Shown here in pieces: positions 53,650 to 63,047 of a DNA stretch of 64,000 nt. Numbering within the stretch: position 1 is the stretch's first letter; each line of letters begins with the position of its first letter. Source of the stretch: Hyunsoonleella aquatilis (GTDB lineage: Bacteria > Bacteroidota > Bacteroidia > Flavobacteriales > Flavobacteriaceae); the NCBI RefSeq assembly GCF_014270105.1, contig NZ_JACNMF010000002.1, forward strand, positions 1-64,000, written 5' to 3'. The position numbers were made by a program, and so were the translations under genes. A model generated the notes under the pieces. That model was not told the origin of the DNA. It saw nothing but the letters and a program-made list of their open reading frames with translations, and searched no databases.

Positions 53650-54633
53650 TTACTTCTTCCCAAGTACATACTTTTCAAGGGCACCCACATTGGCCCTAAC
53701 AACAGCGCTGACGAGCTTGTATAAATTTGGGTCTAAGCCTACGGCCTGTTTTCTTGTTTTTGTTTTGCCCTTTTTATTCTTGTATTCCACCTCCTCTATC
53801 AAGAATATACCACCGTATGTTGGTTTTTTCTCGTAGGGGCTAACGCCAAACTTTACGCTAACTACCTCGTTATAATCGCTGTAAATGGTCTTTGTGCCAC
53901 TAGCCGGGTTTTTGTATAAAATATCAGATTTTACATCTATAAGCTTATTTCCAACAACCGACATGCCTATTTCAATAACTAAAATAGCATCCAAACCTAG
54001 TTTATTAAAAAAATCGTTTCTCTTTTTTACGGCCTTTGGAAACGAGCCAAAATATGGCAATGTCATATTTCTGTAGCCCACTACTGGCCCTGAATTACCT
54101 TGACCGGTTAGTCCAGAAAACGCCTTGACGCCTTTCAATTTTTTCAGCTCATACTTATGGTATAAATCTGTCTTTTCCTTATCGTCCAAGTAGTCATGGA
54201 TTTCAAGTAGTTCCATGCCCTTGTCCTTAAAGGTACTTTTCATGGTTTCAATAGTATTATCGTAAATTTCATTGGCAACGGCACTTGCGCCTTCCTTGGT
54301 TGCTTTTGATGTGGTTCTAACGGTAGTGTACCCGTAACTTACTGAAGACGAATTACTTTGGTCTGACACTACAAAAGCTAATATGCCAACCCGTTTTGGC
54401 ATAACATAGTCCCTTTCTGAAGCAAAGCCTTTTTTAATTTGCCATTTCCGAATCGTAGGAGCCGTACCAGAGTACACAAAGGCCTTACTGTACATTTTAT
54501 TGGGGTTATCCAATAATTTTTGAAGGTTTTTAGATTGTGCCGACAAATTTATGCTATGCCCAAATGTGAGAGCAATTATTGATAAGACAACAATAACTCT
54601 TTTTTTCCCGATTGCATGTTTTAAATATCCCAT
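53650..54633 (-). CDS. exported protein, unknown
   Basis: 327 residues with a signal peptide ('VIVVLSIIALTFGHSINLSA'). The mature part has 'RVGILAFVVSDQSNSSSVSY' and 'IETMKSTFKDKGMELLEIHD', an alternating alpha/beta pattern like lipoprotein or stress-related DUFs, and 'LDAILVIEIGMSVVGNKLID'. No family recognised. It is 72 bases after the small lipoprotein gene on the same strand. Confidence 0.6.
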   Translation of the reverse strand: MGYLKHAIGKKRVIVVLSIIALTFGHSINLSAQSKNLQKLLDNPNKMYSKAFVYSGTAPTIRKWQIKKGFASERDYVMPKRVGILAFVVSDQSNSSSVSYGYTTVRTTSKATKEGASAVANEIYDNTIETMKSTFKDKGMELLEIHDYLDDKEKTDLYHKYELKKLKGVKAFSGLTGQGNSGPVVGYRNMTLPYFGSFPKAVKKRNDFFNKLGLDAILVIEIGMSVVGNKLIDVKSDILYKNPASGTKTIYSDYNEVVSVKFGVSPYEKKPTYGGIFLIEEVEYKNKKGKTKTRKQAVGLDPNLYKLVSAVVRANVGALEKYVLGKK

Positions 54634-54705
54634 TGTTGAGTTTGTTTCTGTTAATAATAACAGTGAAGTAGCACTTAATTAGCGCCACCTCACTTTTACA
54701 AAAAT

Positions 54706-55248
54706 CTATGTTGTTTGCTTAGATAGATTGAACGAACCTTCGGTAATGTTTTTTACCGATCCATCTCCGTTAACATTTTTACCCATAAAGCTGAATGTGC
54801 CTTTTACATGGGTATCGGTCTCCTCCGAAACGGAAACTGAACCCACCTCGGTATTGTCGTATGGCGCCTGCCAAATTTCGGTGGTCGAGGCCGCAGGGTT
54901 GCTTAGGTTTACCTTTGTTTGGGTATAGGATGCCGTATTGGTAACCGCAATATCAGCCCCTGTTAATTTATAGGTACCCGCCCCTGTATAACCGAAAATG
55001 GTCATTGCAAAAGCATTGCCATCACTGTTGGAAGCAATTATAACAAGGTTTTTTGTGCCACCTGCATTTGCCACAGTAGCCGAGGACGAAATTTCCATAG
55101 ATTGGAAAGCAGTGCCGTCCACTGTTGCCGTTAAAGTTCCTGAGGCCGCATTGGATGGGCCTCCGCCGTCATCATTGTTTGAACACGATGTAAATGTTAG
55201 TAATGATCCCACCATTACGAATAACATGATTTGTTTTAAATTTCTCAT
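54706..55248 (-). CDS. small lipoprotein, DUF6252-like
   Basis: 180 residues: lipoprotein signal (MLFVMVGSLLTFTSCSNND), a low-complexity Asp/Gly spacer, then a beta-sandwich-like domain ('SGTLTATVDGTAFQSMEISS', 'LVIIASNSDGNAFAMTIFGY', 'HVKGTFSFMGKNVNGDGSVK', 'ITEGSFNL'). This layout fits DUF6252-type exported proteins of Bacteroidota; assignment is by pattern only. Function unknown. Confidence 0.65.
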   Translation of the reverse strand: MRNLKQIMLFVMVGSLLTFTSCSNNDDGGGPSNAASGTLTATVDGTAFQSMEISSSATVANAGGTKNLVIIASNSDGNAFAMTIFGYTGAGTYKLTGADIAVTNTASYTQTKVNLSNPAASTTEIWQAPYDNTEVGSVSVSEETDTHVKGTFSFMGKNVNGDGSVKNITEGSFNLSKQTT

Positions 55249-55375
55249 TGTTGAATAATTTTATTGATTAATAACATTACAAAGCTGCAACAATGAGCAA
55301 GGGCAAACAATACGACGAATTGCGTATATTTCGAAATACGATATACGATTTTTTAATTACAATTGGTGTAAATCG

Positions 55376-56329
55376 TTAGAATTTAATGTGCGGAAATTGT
55401 TTTGCAACCCTTGCCTTTTGAGCCTCCAAGTTTTGAAGAAATTTTTGATGGGCTTGTGAATTTGGGTTGAAGGGTTTATGCTGAAGTCCCCTTTGAATGG
55501 TATCTACGGCTTCCATAGTTTGAAAACTATCTTCGGATATCCAAACGGATTTGAAGCGTTCCCAAATGTAGTTGATAGCTGTTGGATTGGGATGAATCAT
55601 ATCCTCGCTGTAAAATCGATAGTCCCGAAGTTCGTCCATCATCATTTCGTAAGATGGGAAATAAAGCCCCCTATCGCCCATAGGGGGAATCATCTTATGA
55701 ATTGAGCTTATTAAATGCGACTTACTAAGCGTATTTTCGGCAAAGCCATCCTTTAGGTGACGCACTGGTGACACCGTAAAAATTATGGTGGCTTTGGTGT
55801 TGACGCTTTTTACTAAAGAAACGATGTTTTGAAGAGATTCAAAAATTGAATCGACCGACAGCAATTCTTTCTTGAATTGATTTTGGGGCACTTTATGGCA
55901 ATTAGCAACTATGCTATCCGATTCGATTTGCCTATAAACCCAAGCTGTTCCAAGAGTGATAATAATATGTGAGGAGTCTTTGAGTCGCCTCCCTGTTAAG
56001 TCGATTCCATAGTTAAGTTGATGACGCAAACCTTCTTTTGATGATTGGCTTAATTTTGAATGTGAATCAAAACATTGCCATTGCTCGTTATGAAAAAACA
56101 CATCACTATCTTTATACACTTTTTGGCGGACTGCATTTTCAATAAGCGTTTCAATTGCCTTTGGATTGAATAAAATACCGAAAGGGTTTTTAGTGTTTTG
56201 GAATTTGAAATAGTCGAGTTTTTTACCGATGTTTTCTGAAAAACAGGAACCGATGAGCAGGATATTAGATTTATAATCAATTAGATTATTGGACTGTTTA
56301 AGTAATGGTATTTTGGTTTGAAGGTTCAT
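55376..56329 (-). CDS. GSCFA-domain protein
   Basis: 317 residues from the ATG at 56329 (MNLQTKIPLLKQSNNLIDYK). The frame is open 10 codons farther, but those codons lie inside the inverted repeat at 56336-56361. The signature 'NILLIGSCFSENIGKKLDYF' gives the family its name; 'FTVSPVRHLKDG' and 'DMIHPNPTAINYIW' complete an SGNH-hydrolase-like site (Ser, Asp, His). It is probably a hydrolase or transferase; the substrate is unknown. Confidence 0.88.
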   Translation of the reverse strand: MNLQTKIPLLKQSNNLIDYKSNILLIGSCFSENIGKKLDYFKFQNTKNPFGILFNPKAIETLIENAVRQKVYKDSDVFFHNEQWQCFDSHSKLSQSSKEGLRHQLNYGIDLTGRRLKDSSHIIITLGTAWVYRQIESDSIVANCHKVPQNQFKKELLSVDSIFESLQNIVSLVKSVNTKATIIFTVSPVRHLKDGFAENTLSKSHLISSIHKMIPPMGDRGLYFPSYEMMMDELRDYRFYSEDMIHPNPTAINYIWERFKSVWISEDSFQTMEAVDTIQRGLQHKPFNPNSQAHQKFLQNLEAQKARVAKQFPHIKF

Positions 56330-56335
56330 TTTTTC

Positions 56336-56763
56336 TCTCGCAAAGGCGCTAAGTCGCAAAGAATTTTTATAAATTATTCACAATTCTCGTTATACCATTT
56401 TTGATTAAGGCCTCATTGAAGTTTATTAATAAACCTAATTTCAATTCTGATATTTTCAAATATGTTAATAATTGCTTTGGGTGAACAGGTTCTAATCTTT
56501 GAACTGATTTTAACTCAATTATCACCTTATTTTCAACTATAATATCACATCGAAAACCTACGTTCATCTCGACTTCTTTGTAATATTTTTTGTGGCTTAA
56601 ACTCTAAACCCTCCTGTTCCAACTCATAACACAAAACCTCTTCATAAACAGACTCCAAAAGACCTGGTCCGAGTTCGACATGAATTTGATAGCATTTGTC
56701 AACTATAACCTTCGCGATTTCATTTTCCGTCATAACACTTTGCGCCTTAGCGTCTTTGCGAGA
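56336..56763. mobile_element. GxxExxY cassette bounded by 26-bp inverted repeats
   Basis: The 26 bp at 56336-56361 (starting TCTCGCAAAGGCG) and at 56738-56763 (ending TCTTTGCGAGA) are inverted copies with two mismatches. They enclose exactly one gene. The right repeat ends one base before the alaS stop codon. No transposase is present, so this would be a passively moved cassette. Confidence 0.65.
56367..56733 (-). pseudogene. GxxExxY-family protein, frameshifted
   Basis: The first part reads MTENEIAKVIVDKCYQIHVE and 'LGPGLLESVYEEVLCYELEQ', the family motif G-x-x-E-x-x-Y; the second part, in another frame, reads 'YYKEVEMNVGFRCDIIVENK' and 'ELKSVQRLEPVHPKQLLTYL'. The frames join at a run of six A on the coding strand (T6 at 56586-56591); removing one base restores a single protein of about 120 residues. 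The family has a PD-(D/E)xK-like core of unknown role. A sequencing error in the homopolymer is the alternative. Confidence 0.85.
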
Positions 56764-59376
56764 TTATTTAACGAAATTGCGAGCTTGATCGAGTGCCTCA
56801 GCAATCCCATCTGGATTCTTACCGCCAGCTGTAGCAAAAAATGGCTGTCCGCCACCACCGCCTTGGATATATTTACCTAATTCGCGAACTATCTGCCCGG
56901 CATTCAAACCTTTACTATCAACAAGTAGTTTTGAAATATAGCAGGACAATAATGCTTTTCCATTTTGCTCCGTAGCCAATAACAAAAAGAGATTATCAAA
57001 CTGACTGCCCAATTCAAAAGCCACATCCTTCAAACCACCAGCATCCAAATCCAATTGTTTGGCTAAGAATTGAACACCGTTAATATCTTGGAGTTCATTT
57101 TTAAGTTCACCTTTAATGTTTTTGGCTTTATCTTTTAACAAAGCTTCAATCTGCTTCTTTAAATTTGTGTTTTCATCTTGTAGATTTTGCAACGCCTTCA
57201 CTGGGTCCTTTGCATTGTTCAATAAATCCCGCATTTCAAAATAGGCTCTATTGTTTTCAAAATAGAAATCCTTTACAGCATCGTTGGTGATGGCCTCAAT
57301 GCGTCGAATCCCAGCCGCTACAGCACCCTCTGACACAATTTTGAAATGCCATATGTCGGCTGTGTTGTTCACATGCGTACCCCCACAAAGTTCAATGGAC
57401 TGCCCAAAACGAATAGAACGCACGGTATCCCCGTATTTCTCCCCAAACAGGCTCATCGCACCTTCGGCAATAGCTTCTTCTTTTGGAATACTACGCTTTT
57501 CAACCAAAGGTAATTTTCCCTCGATACGTCTGTTTACGAAATTCTCAACATCACGTAATTCCTCTACCGTCAACTTTGAAAAGTGGGAAAAATCGAAACG
57601 CAAATACTTGGAGTGTACTGCACTTCCCTTTTGCTCCACATGAGTGCCCAACACCTCCCTTAAAGCTTGATGCAACAAGTGCGTTGCTGTATGGTTACAT
57701 TCCGTGCGATGACGCTGTTTGGCATCCACCACAGCCTTAAACGTTTCATCCAAATGCTTCGGCAAATTTTTTGCAAAATGGATAATCACATTATTTTCCT
57801 TTTTCGTGTCCAAAATATAAACCACGTCTCCATGCGCATCTTCCAAATACCCCTTATCCCCCACTTGGCCTCCGCCTTCTGGATAAAAGGGCGTAATATC
57901 AAATACCAATTGGAACATGTCACCCTCTTTTTTGGAGGACACTTTTCGGTATCGTGTTAATTTTACATTCGCTTCAAGCGTATCATAGCCCACAAATGCT
58001 TCGTCTGAGTTTTCGGTTAGAACCGTCCAATCATCAGTAGACATTTCACTAGCTGCTCGGGAGCGGTCCTTTTGTTTTTGCAGTTCGGCCTCAAATCCTT
58101 TTTCATCCAGTTTTAATCCTTTTTCAGAAAGAATCAACGCTGTCAAATCGATTGGAAAGCCATAAGTATCATACAACTCGAAAGCCTTTTCACCTGAAAT
58201 GGTTTCGCCTTTAGTTTCTACAACAATACCGTTCAATAATACCAAACCTTGCTCCAAAGTCCTTAAAAAAGACTGCTCCTCTTCTTTAATCACATTTTCA
58301 ATCAATTGCTTTTGAGCCTTCAACTCTGGAAAAGCTTCTCCCATTCTATTGCTCAACACGTCCACCAAACGGTAAATAAAAGGTTCTTTTTTATCTAAAA
58401 AAGTAAAACCATAACGTACCGCGCGACGTAAAATCCTTCGGATGACATACCCTGCACCGGTATTGCTGGGCAACTGCCCATCAGCAATTGAAAACGCCAC
58501 CGCACGCACATGGTCGGCTATTACCCGAATGGCTACATCCACTTTTTCACCCTTACCATAGGATTTATTAGTAATAGTTTCTACCTCACGGATTATCGGG
58601 GTAAACACATCGGTATCGTAATTAGACTGCACGTCTTGCAATACCATGCATAAGCGCTCAAAACCCATCCCTGTATCGATATGCTTGTTCGGCAAAGTTT
58701 CCAATTTCCCGTTGGCCCTTCTATTGTATTGCATGAATACCAAATTCCAAATTTCCACAACCTGCGGGTGGTCCATATTCACCAAATCCTTACCGGAAAC
58801 TTTGGCTTTTTCTTCTGGCGAACGGATGTCCACATGAATCTCAGAACACGGCCCACAAGGACCCTGGTCGCCCATTTCCCAAAAATTGTCCTTTTTATCT
58901 CCTTTTAAAATACGGTCCTCGGAAATATGTGCCTTCCAAAAATCATAGGCTTCGGTATCCATTTCGGTGCCATCAGCTTCATCACCTTCAAAAACCGTCA
59001 CATAAAGGATGTCCTTATCAATACCGTAAACTTCAGTCAGTAATTCCCATGCCCAGGCAATGGCTTCTTTTTTAAAATAATCGCCAAAACTCCAATTCCC
59101 CAGCATCTCAAAAAGCGTGTGGTGGTAGGTATCGTAGCCCACTTCTTCCAAGTCGTTGTGCTTCCCGGAAACACGCAAGCATTTTTGTGTATCTGCAATT
59201 CTGTTGCTTTTTGGCTCCGCATTCCCCAAGAAATATTCCTTAAAAGGTGCCATGCCTGAATTGACAAACATAAGGGTGGGGTCGTCCTTTAATACCATTG
59301 GTGCAGATGGCACAATACTGTGTTTTTTACCCTCGAAAAAACTTAAAAATTTGGACCTTACTTCTTGAGATTTCAT
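56764..59376 (-). CDS. alaS: alanyl-tRNA synthetase
   Basis: 870 residues from the ATG at 59376 ([20 protein letters not shown]); an upstream Met would add 16 atypical residues. The class II aminoacylation core has '[20 protein letters not shown]' and '[12 protein letters not shown]'. The editing domain has zinc-binding '[13 protein letters not shown]' and '[11 protein letters not shown]', and the C-Ala domain ends the protein with '[18 protein letters not shown]'. Complete and essential. Its stop codon directly touches the GxxExxY cassette. Confidence 0.96.
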   Translation of the reverse strand: MKSQEVRSKFLSFFEGKKHSIVPSAPMVLKDDPTLMFVNSGMAPFKEYFLGNAEPKSNRIADTQKCLRVSGKHNDLEEVGYDTYHHTLFEMLGNWSFGDYFKKEAIAWAWELLTEVYGIDKDILYVTVFEGDEADGTEMDTEAYDFWKAHISEDRILKGDKKDNFWEMGDQGPCGPCSEIHVDIRSPEEKAKVSGKDLVNMDHPQVVEIWNLVFMQYNRRANGKLETLPNKHIDTGMGFERLCMVLQDVQSNYDTDVFTPIIREVETITNKSYGKGEKVDVAIRVIADHVRAVAFSIADGQLPSNTGAGYVIRRILRRAVRYGFTFLDKKEPFIYRLVDVLSNRMGEAFPELKAQKQLIENVIKEEEQSFLRTLEQGLVLLNGIVVETKGETISGEKAFELYDTYGFPIDLTALILSEKGLKLDEKGFEAELQKQKDRSRAASEMSTDDWTVLTENSDEAFVGYDTLEANVKLTRYRKVSSKKEGDMFQLVFDITPFYPEGGGQVGDKGYLEDAHGDVVYILDTKKENNVIIHFAKNLPKHLDETFKAVVDAKQRHRTECNHTATHLLHQALREVLGTHVEQKGSAVHSKYLRFDFSHFSKLTVEELRDVENFVNRRIEGKLPLVEKRSIPKEEAIAEGAMSLFGEKYGDTVRSIRFGQSIELCGGTHVNNTADIWHFKIVSEGAVAAGIRRIEAITNDAVKDFYFENNRAYFEMRDLLNNAKDPVKALQNLQDENTNLKKQIEALLKDKAKNIKGELKNELQDINGVQFLAKQLDLDAGGLKDVAFELGSQFDNLFLLLATEQNGKALLSCYISKLLVDSKGLNAGQIVRELGKYIQGGGGGQPFFATAGGKNPDGIAEALDQARNFVK

Positions 59377-59576
59377 GGATGTAATTACGCTAATCTTCGT
59401 TAAATTATAGTTTTTGTAAAACAATTTTTATCTTTATCCTCCATTTTGAAAATCAAACTCGGAGTTGGACAAATAAATCACCCATTTTATTATTCCCTTT
59501 TACAAGGCAATAAACTATAAAAATTTGGGTTGTAATTGTTGGTAAAATTCAACTTCCACATTAAATTTTATAGCTG

Positions 59577-59584
59577 CAAAAATA
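59577..59584 (-). promoter_or_regulatory. TAnnTTTG -7 element (alaS)
   Basis: The minus strand reads TATTTTTG, an exact match, about 200 bases upstream of the alaS ATG. It lies next to the start of the divergent M23 peptidase gene, so both promoters share this 222-base gap. Confidence 0.35.
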
Positions 59585-59598
59585 GCATAAATTAAGTA

Positions 59599-60570
59599 AT
59601 GAGTAAGGTAAAATATTATTACGATCCTGAATCGCTTTCTTACCGAAAAATTGAACGCAAAAAACGTAACACTTTTAAGTTTATCATGGTGTTTTTGCTG
59701 GCTTCGGCGCTGTTTGCCTTTCTCTTCGTATTCATTGCTGGGCATTATGTGGAATCCCCAAACGAAAAGGCTTTAAAGCGCGAACTGGAAAACATGCAAT
59801 TACAGTTCGATTTACTGAACAAAAAAATGTCTGAAGCCGAGGCGGTTTTGGCGAGTATTGAAGATAGGGACAATAATATTTACCGCGTATATTTCGAAGC
59901 CAATCCCATTCCAGGAGAGCAACGGCGCGCTGGTTTTGGAGGTATCAATCGCTACAAGGATTTGGAAGGCTATGACAATTCGAAGCTAATAGTAAGAACC
60001 AGCAAGCGCTTAGATATATTACAAAAACAGATTGTAGTACAATCCAAATCGCTGGATGAAATTGCAGTTTTGGCAGAAGAAAAGGAAAAATTGTTGGCGG
60101 CCATTCCAGCCATTCAACCTGTGAGCAATGAGGATTTGACCAGAATGGCATCCGGATATGGCATGCGTTCCGACCCTTTTACCAAAGTGAGAAAGATGCA
60201 CAAAGGGATGGATTTCACTGCTCCGCGAGGCACCCCAATTTATGCTTCCGGCGATGGCGTAGTGGTTCGCGCAGATTCCAGGGCAAGCGGTTATGGGAAG
60301 CATATTCGTATTGACCATGGATTTGGGTACATGAGCCTTTACGCCCATTTGTATAAATACAATGTTCGTAAAAATCAGAAAGTAAAACGTGGCGATTTGA
60401 TCGGTTTTGTAGGTAGCACTGGACGTTCTCAAGCACCGCATTTACATTATGAAATCATGAAAGACGGTCGGCATATTAACCCAATAAACTTCTATTACGG
60501 CAGTTTAACGGCTGAAGAATTCAACAAACTTTTAGAAAACGCTTCTTTAGAAAACCAATCCCTCGATTAA
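59599..60570 (+). CDS. M23-family metallopeptidase (peptidoglycan)
   Basis: 323 residues: a short cytosolic start, one membrane helix ('FIMVFLLASALFAFLFVFIA'), a coiled-coil ('LENMQLQFDLLNKKMSEAEA') and a C-terminal LytM/M23 domain with zinc ligands in 'HKGMDFTAPRG' (HxxxD) and 'APHLHYEIMKDG' (HxH). It acts on peptidoglycan cross-bridges or activates other hydrolases. Its stop overlaps the MerR start by one base (TAATG), so the two are co-translated. Confidence 0.93.
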   Translation: MSKVKYYYDPESLSYRKIERKKRNTFKFIMVFLLASALFAFLFVFIAGHYVESPNEKALKRELENMQLQFDLLNKKMSEAEAVLASIEDRDNNIYRVYFEANPIPGEQRRAGFGGINRYKDLEGYDNSKLIVRTSKRLDILQKQIVVQSKSLDEIAVLAEEKEKLLAAIPAIQPVSNEDLTRMASGYGMRSDPFTKVRKMHKGMDFTAPRGTPIYASGDGVVVRADSRASGYGKHIRIDHGFGYMSLYAHLYKYNVRKNQKVKRGDLIGFVGSTGRSQAPHLHYEIMKDGRHINPINFYYGSLTAEEFNKLLENASLENQSLD

Positions 60571-60899
60571 TGCATATAGAACTCCCCGAAAAACGATATT
60601 ATGGTATTGGCGAAGTGGCCAAAGCCTTTGGGGTGAACACCTCCCTCATCCGATTTTGGGAAAAGGAGTTTGACATCCTTAAACCGAAAAAGAATGCAAA
60701 GGGCAACCGTAAGTTTACCCCCGAAGACATCAAAAACCTCAAATTTATCTATCATTTGGTAAAAGAACGTGGGTTTACTTTAGAGGGTGCAAAAACCCAT
60801 TTGAAAGAAGATAAAAAAGAAGCCTTGAGCAACTTTGAAATCATCAATAAGTTGGAAAACATCAAAACCCAATTGATAAAAATCAAGGAGCATCTTTAA
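60570..60899 (+). CDS. MerR-family transcriptional regulator
   Basis: 109 residues. The winged helix-turn-helix is 'YYGIGEVAKAFGVNTSLIRF' followed by 'WEKEFDILKPKKNAKGNRKF', with a short coiled-coil C-terminus ('FEIINKLENIKTQLIKIKEH') and no metal- or drug-binding domain. Flavobacteria carry this M23-MerR gene pair repeatedly. The effector is unknown. Confidence 0.9.
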   Translation: MHIELPEKRYYGIGEVAKAFGVNTSLIRFWEKEFDILKPKKNAKGNRKFTPEDIKNLKFIYHLVKERGFTLEGAKTHLKEDKKEALSNFEIINKLENIKTQLIKIKEHL

Positions 60900-61036
60900 A
60901 ATTATTTCATTTGTCGCGATTTTTCATCCGCCCCACCCATTTTCATTTTAGTTAATTTCGAAAGGAAAAAACTAGAAGTAACTTTTTAATCAATTTTGAG
61001 TCTAACAGATATCACTAACATCATATTTAATTTATT

Positions 61037-61651
61037 ATGAAAAAAAGAGTAATTGGCGGTTTAGGCTGCATTGGCCTATTAATTATAGGTGTAATTGCCA
61101 TAGGGGGAATTGGCTTCTTGTATGGCTACAATTTTAACAATACTGCCGTGGAATATGAAGCGGACGCAAAAACAGCTTGGTCCAATGTTGAAAGTTCGTA
61201 TCAACGCCGTGCGGATTTAATTCCAAATCTTGTTGCAACTGTTAAGGGCTATGCGGCTCACGAAAAAGAAACCTTGGAAGGTGTCATCAAAGCACGTTCC
61301 GAAGCGACAAAAACGACAATTAACGCTGGCGATTTGACTCCTGAAACTATGGCCCAATTCCAGCAAGCACAGCAGGGTTTAAGCGGTGCATTATCCAAAC
61401 TTTTATTAACTGTGGAGCGTTATCCAGATTTAAAAGCAGACAAAAGCTTTTTAGAATTACAGTCACAGTTAGAAGGAACGGAAAATAGAATTAACGTGGC
61501 TCGAGATCGTTATAATCAAGCAGTAAACATCTATGATAAATACACAACAAAATTCCCTGGAAAACTATTTGCCGGATGGTTTGGATTTGAAGAAATGGCA
61601 AGATTTAAGAGCGCTCCAGGAAGTGAAAATGCTCCAAAAGTAGAGTTTTAA
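61037..61651 (+). CDS. lemA: LemA-family membrane protein
   Basis: 204 residues: N-terminal membrane helix ('LGCIGLLIIGVIAIGGIGFL') and a helical LemA domain ('TAWSNVESSYQRRADLIPNL', 'VKGYAAHEKETLEGVIKARS', 'NRINVARDRYNQAVNIYD'). The C-terminal 'FPGKLFAGWFGFEEMARF' is a family hallmark. It is the first of a LemA-TPM-TPM operon; its last base is shared with the next start codon. Confidence 0.94.
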   Translation: MKKRVIGGLGCIGLLIIGVIAIGGIGFLYGYNFNNTAVEYEADAKTAWSNVESSYQRRADLIPNLVATVKGYAAHEKETLEGVIKARSEATKTTINAGDLTPETMAQFQQAQQGLSGALSKLLLTVERYPDLKADKSFLELQSQLEGTENRINVARDRYNQAVNIYDKYTTKFPGKLFAGWFGFEEMARFKSAPGSENAPKVEF

Positions 61652-62091
61652 TGTCCAAAATCGAAGACTTTTTAACTGCTGACGAAGAACGGGAAATTAT
61701 TGAAGCCATACGACAGGCTGAGCTCAATACTTCGGGAGAAATCCGAGTGCATATTGAAAAAACGTCGAAAGAAATGGACGCATCCAATCGTGCTTTGGAG
61801 TTGTTTCACATCTTAAAAATGGACAATACTAAACTTCAAAATGCGGTATTGATTTATGTGGCGGTGGAGGACAAAACCTTTGTGATTTATGGTGACAAAG
61901 GCATCAATGATGTAGTTGAAACCGGTTTCTGGAACAGCACCAAAGACATAATGCAATCCCACTTTAAAAAAGGAGATTTTAAGCAAGGGTTGGTGGAAGG
62001 GATTTTAAAGTCTGGTGAACAGCTTCAGACTTATTTCCCTTATGAAGATGGGGACACGAATGAGTTGACTAACGAAATTTCAAAAGGATAA
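61651..62091 (+). CDS. TPM-domain protein (cytosolic)
   Basis: 146 residues with no signal peptide. A TPM-type fold: 'LTADEEREIIEAIRQAELNT', 'SGEIRVHIE', 'LQNAVLIYVAVEDKTFVIYG', 'DKGINDVVETGFW', 'LVEGILKSGEQLQTYFP'. It is the second gene of the LemA operon; a one-base overlap with lemA indicates coupling. Members of this family sit beside LemA in many bacteria; the biochemical role is unknown. Confidence 0.9.
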   Translation: MSKIEDFLTADEEREIIEAIRQAELNTSGEIRVHIEKTSKEMDASNRALELFHILKMDNTKLQNAVLIYVAVEDKTFVIYGDKGINDVVETGFWNSTKDIMQSHFKKGDFKQGLVEGILKSGEQLQTYFPYEDGDTNELTNEISKG

Positions 62092-62095
62092 TTGG

Positions 62096-62141
62096 GCAGT
62101 ATGCAGTATTCAGTAGGCAGTTCGCAGTCGCAGTATAGGCA
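62096..62141 (+). repeat. GCAGT-rich repeat across a gene start
   Basis: GGGCAGTATGCAGTATTCAG and the following bases resemble the 'GCAGTAxGCAGT' intergenic repeats of Bacteroidota. It lies between the two TPM genes and has been incorporated into the second one's coding frame. Confidence 0.5.
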
Positions 62142-62946
62142 ACAAAAGAAAACTGTACTTATCCTTATGTTGGCGCTTTTTTCTTTTTGCACAACTTATG
62201 CCCAATTCGATATTCCTGAAAAACCAGAATTTCAAACCAGTGTTTATGATTATTATAATCTTTTAAATGCTTCAGAAAAAGGTGGCCTCGAGCGTAAACT
62301 CATTAAATACTCGGATACTACTTCTACACAAATAGTTGTCGCCATTATTGCTTCTACCAAAGGCGAAAACATTAATTATTTAGGGGCTAATTGGTTGACT
62401 GAATGGGGTATTGGACAAGCAAAAGAAGACAATGGTATTTTAATTATTCTTGCAAGAGACGATAGGCGTATTGCCATAAATACGGGATACGGCGTGGAAC
62501 ATTTGTTGACCGATGCCATGTCCAAACGGATTATTGAGCGGGACATCATCCCATTTTTCAAAAGAAATGATTACTATGGTGGCCTTAACCGTGGCGCGGA
62601 TGCCATTTTTGAGGTTATGAATGGGGAATACAAGGGTTCGCGAAAATCGAATAACAATGGGTTGCCCATTGGTTTCTATTTTGTGCTTTTCCTAATTTTT
62701 ATCTTGATACTTATTGCCATTACCAAAAATAGACGCGGTGGAGGTGGCAATAGAGGACATCGTTCTACCGGGCAAGATATTTTGGAGGCCATCATTTTTA
62801 GCAATATGGGCCGTGGCAACTATCGTGGCGGTTCCAGTGGCTGGGGCCGAAGTTCAGGCGGTGGTGGATGGTCTTCCGGAGGCGGTTTTGGTGGTGGCTT
62901 TGGAGGAGGTGCTGGTGGTGGAGGCGGTGCTTCTGGGGGGTGGTGA
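62101..62946 (+). CDS. TPM-domain exported protein (YgcG-like) with repeat-derived N-terminus
   Basis: 281 residues from the ATG at 62101. Residues 1-14 or so (MQYSVGSSQSQYRQQ) derive from a GCAGT-type repeat that runs across the start; the natural signal peptide follows ('TVLILMLALFSFCTTYAQ'). The TPM domain has 'VYDYYNLLNASEKGGLERKL', 'QIVVAIIASTKGENINYLG' and 'VNTGYGVEHLL'-like 'AINTGYGVEHLLTDAMSKRI'. One membrane helix ('GFYFVLFLIFILILIAITKN') precedes a Gly/Ser-rich tail (GGGFGGGFGGGAGGGGGASG). It completes the LemA operon. Confidence 0.9.
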   Translation: MQYSVGSSQSQYRQQKKTVLILMLALFSFCTTYAQFDIPEKPEFQTSVYDYYNLLNASEKGGLERKLIKYSDTTSTQIVVAIIASTKGENINYLGANWLTEWGIGQAKEDNGILIILARDDRRIAINTGYGVEHLLTDAMSKRIIERDIIPFFKRNDYYGGLNRGADAIFEVMNGEYKGSRKSNNNGLPIGFYFVLFLIFILILIAITKNRRGGGGNRGHRSTGQDILEAIIFSNMGRGNYRGGSSGWGRSSGGGGWSSGGGFGGGFGGGAGGGGGASGGW

Positions 62947-62983
62947 TTTATTTCAATTACATAGGCCTTATGATGAATAAGAA

Positions 62984-63021
62984 AGGCAGTCTAAAAAGTC
63001 ACTTTTAGACTGCCTCTTTTT
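62984..63021. terminator. terminator made of two element ends
   Basis: AGGCAGTCTAAAA (62984-62996) pairs with TTTTAGACTGCCT (63003-63015) perfectly and is followed by a T run to 63021. The arms match the ends of the MITE-like element at 22056-22184. It ends the LemA operon on the plus strand, and the convergent thioredoxin gene lies just behind it. Confidence 0.8.
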
Positions 63022-63047
63022 GTAAAATCTTTACACCAAAAAATATG

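Noticed and set aside
56545-56620. Programmed ribosomal frameshift in the GxxExxY gene
   Set aside because: The shift needed is +1, and the A-rich site is not an in-frame -1 slippery heptamer; a simple one-base insertion explains it better.
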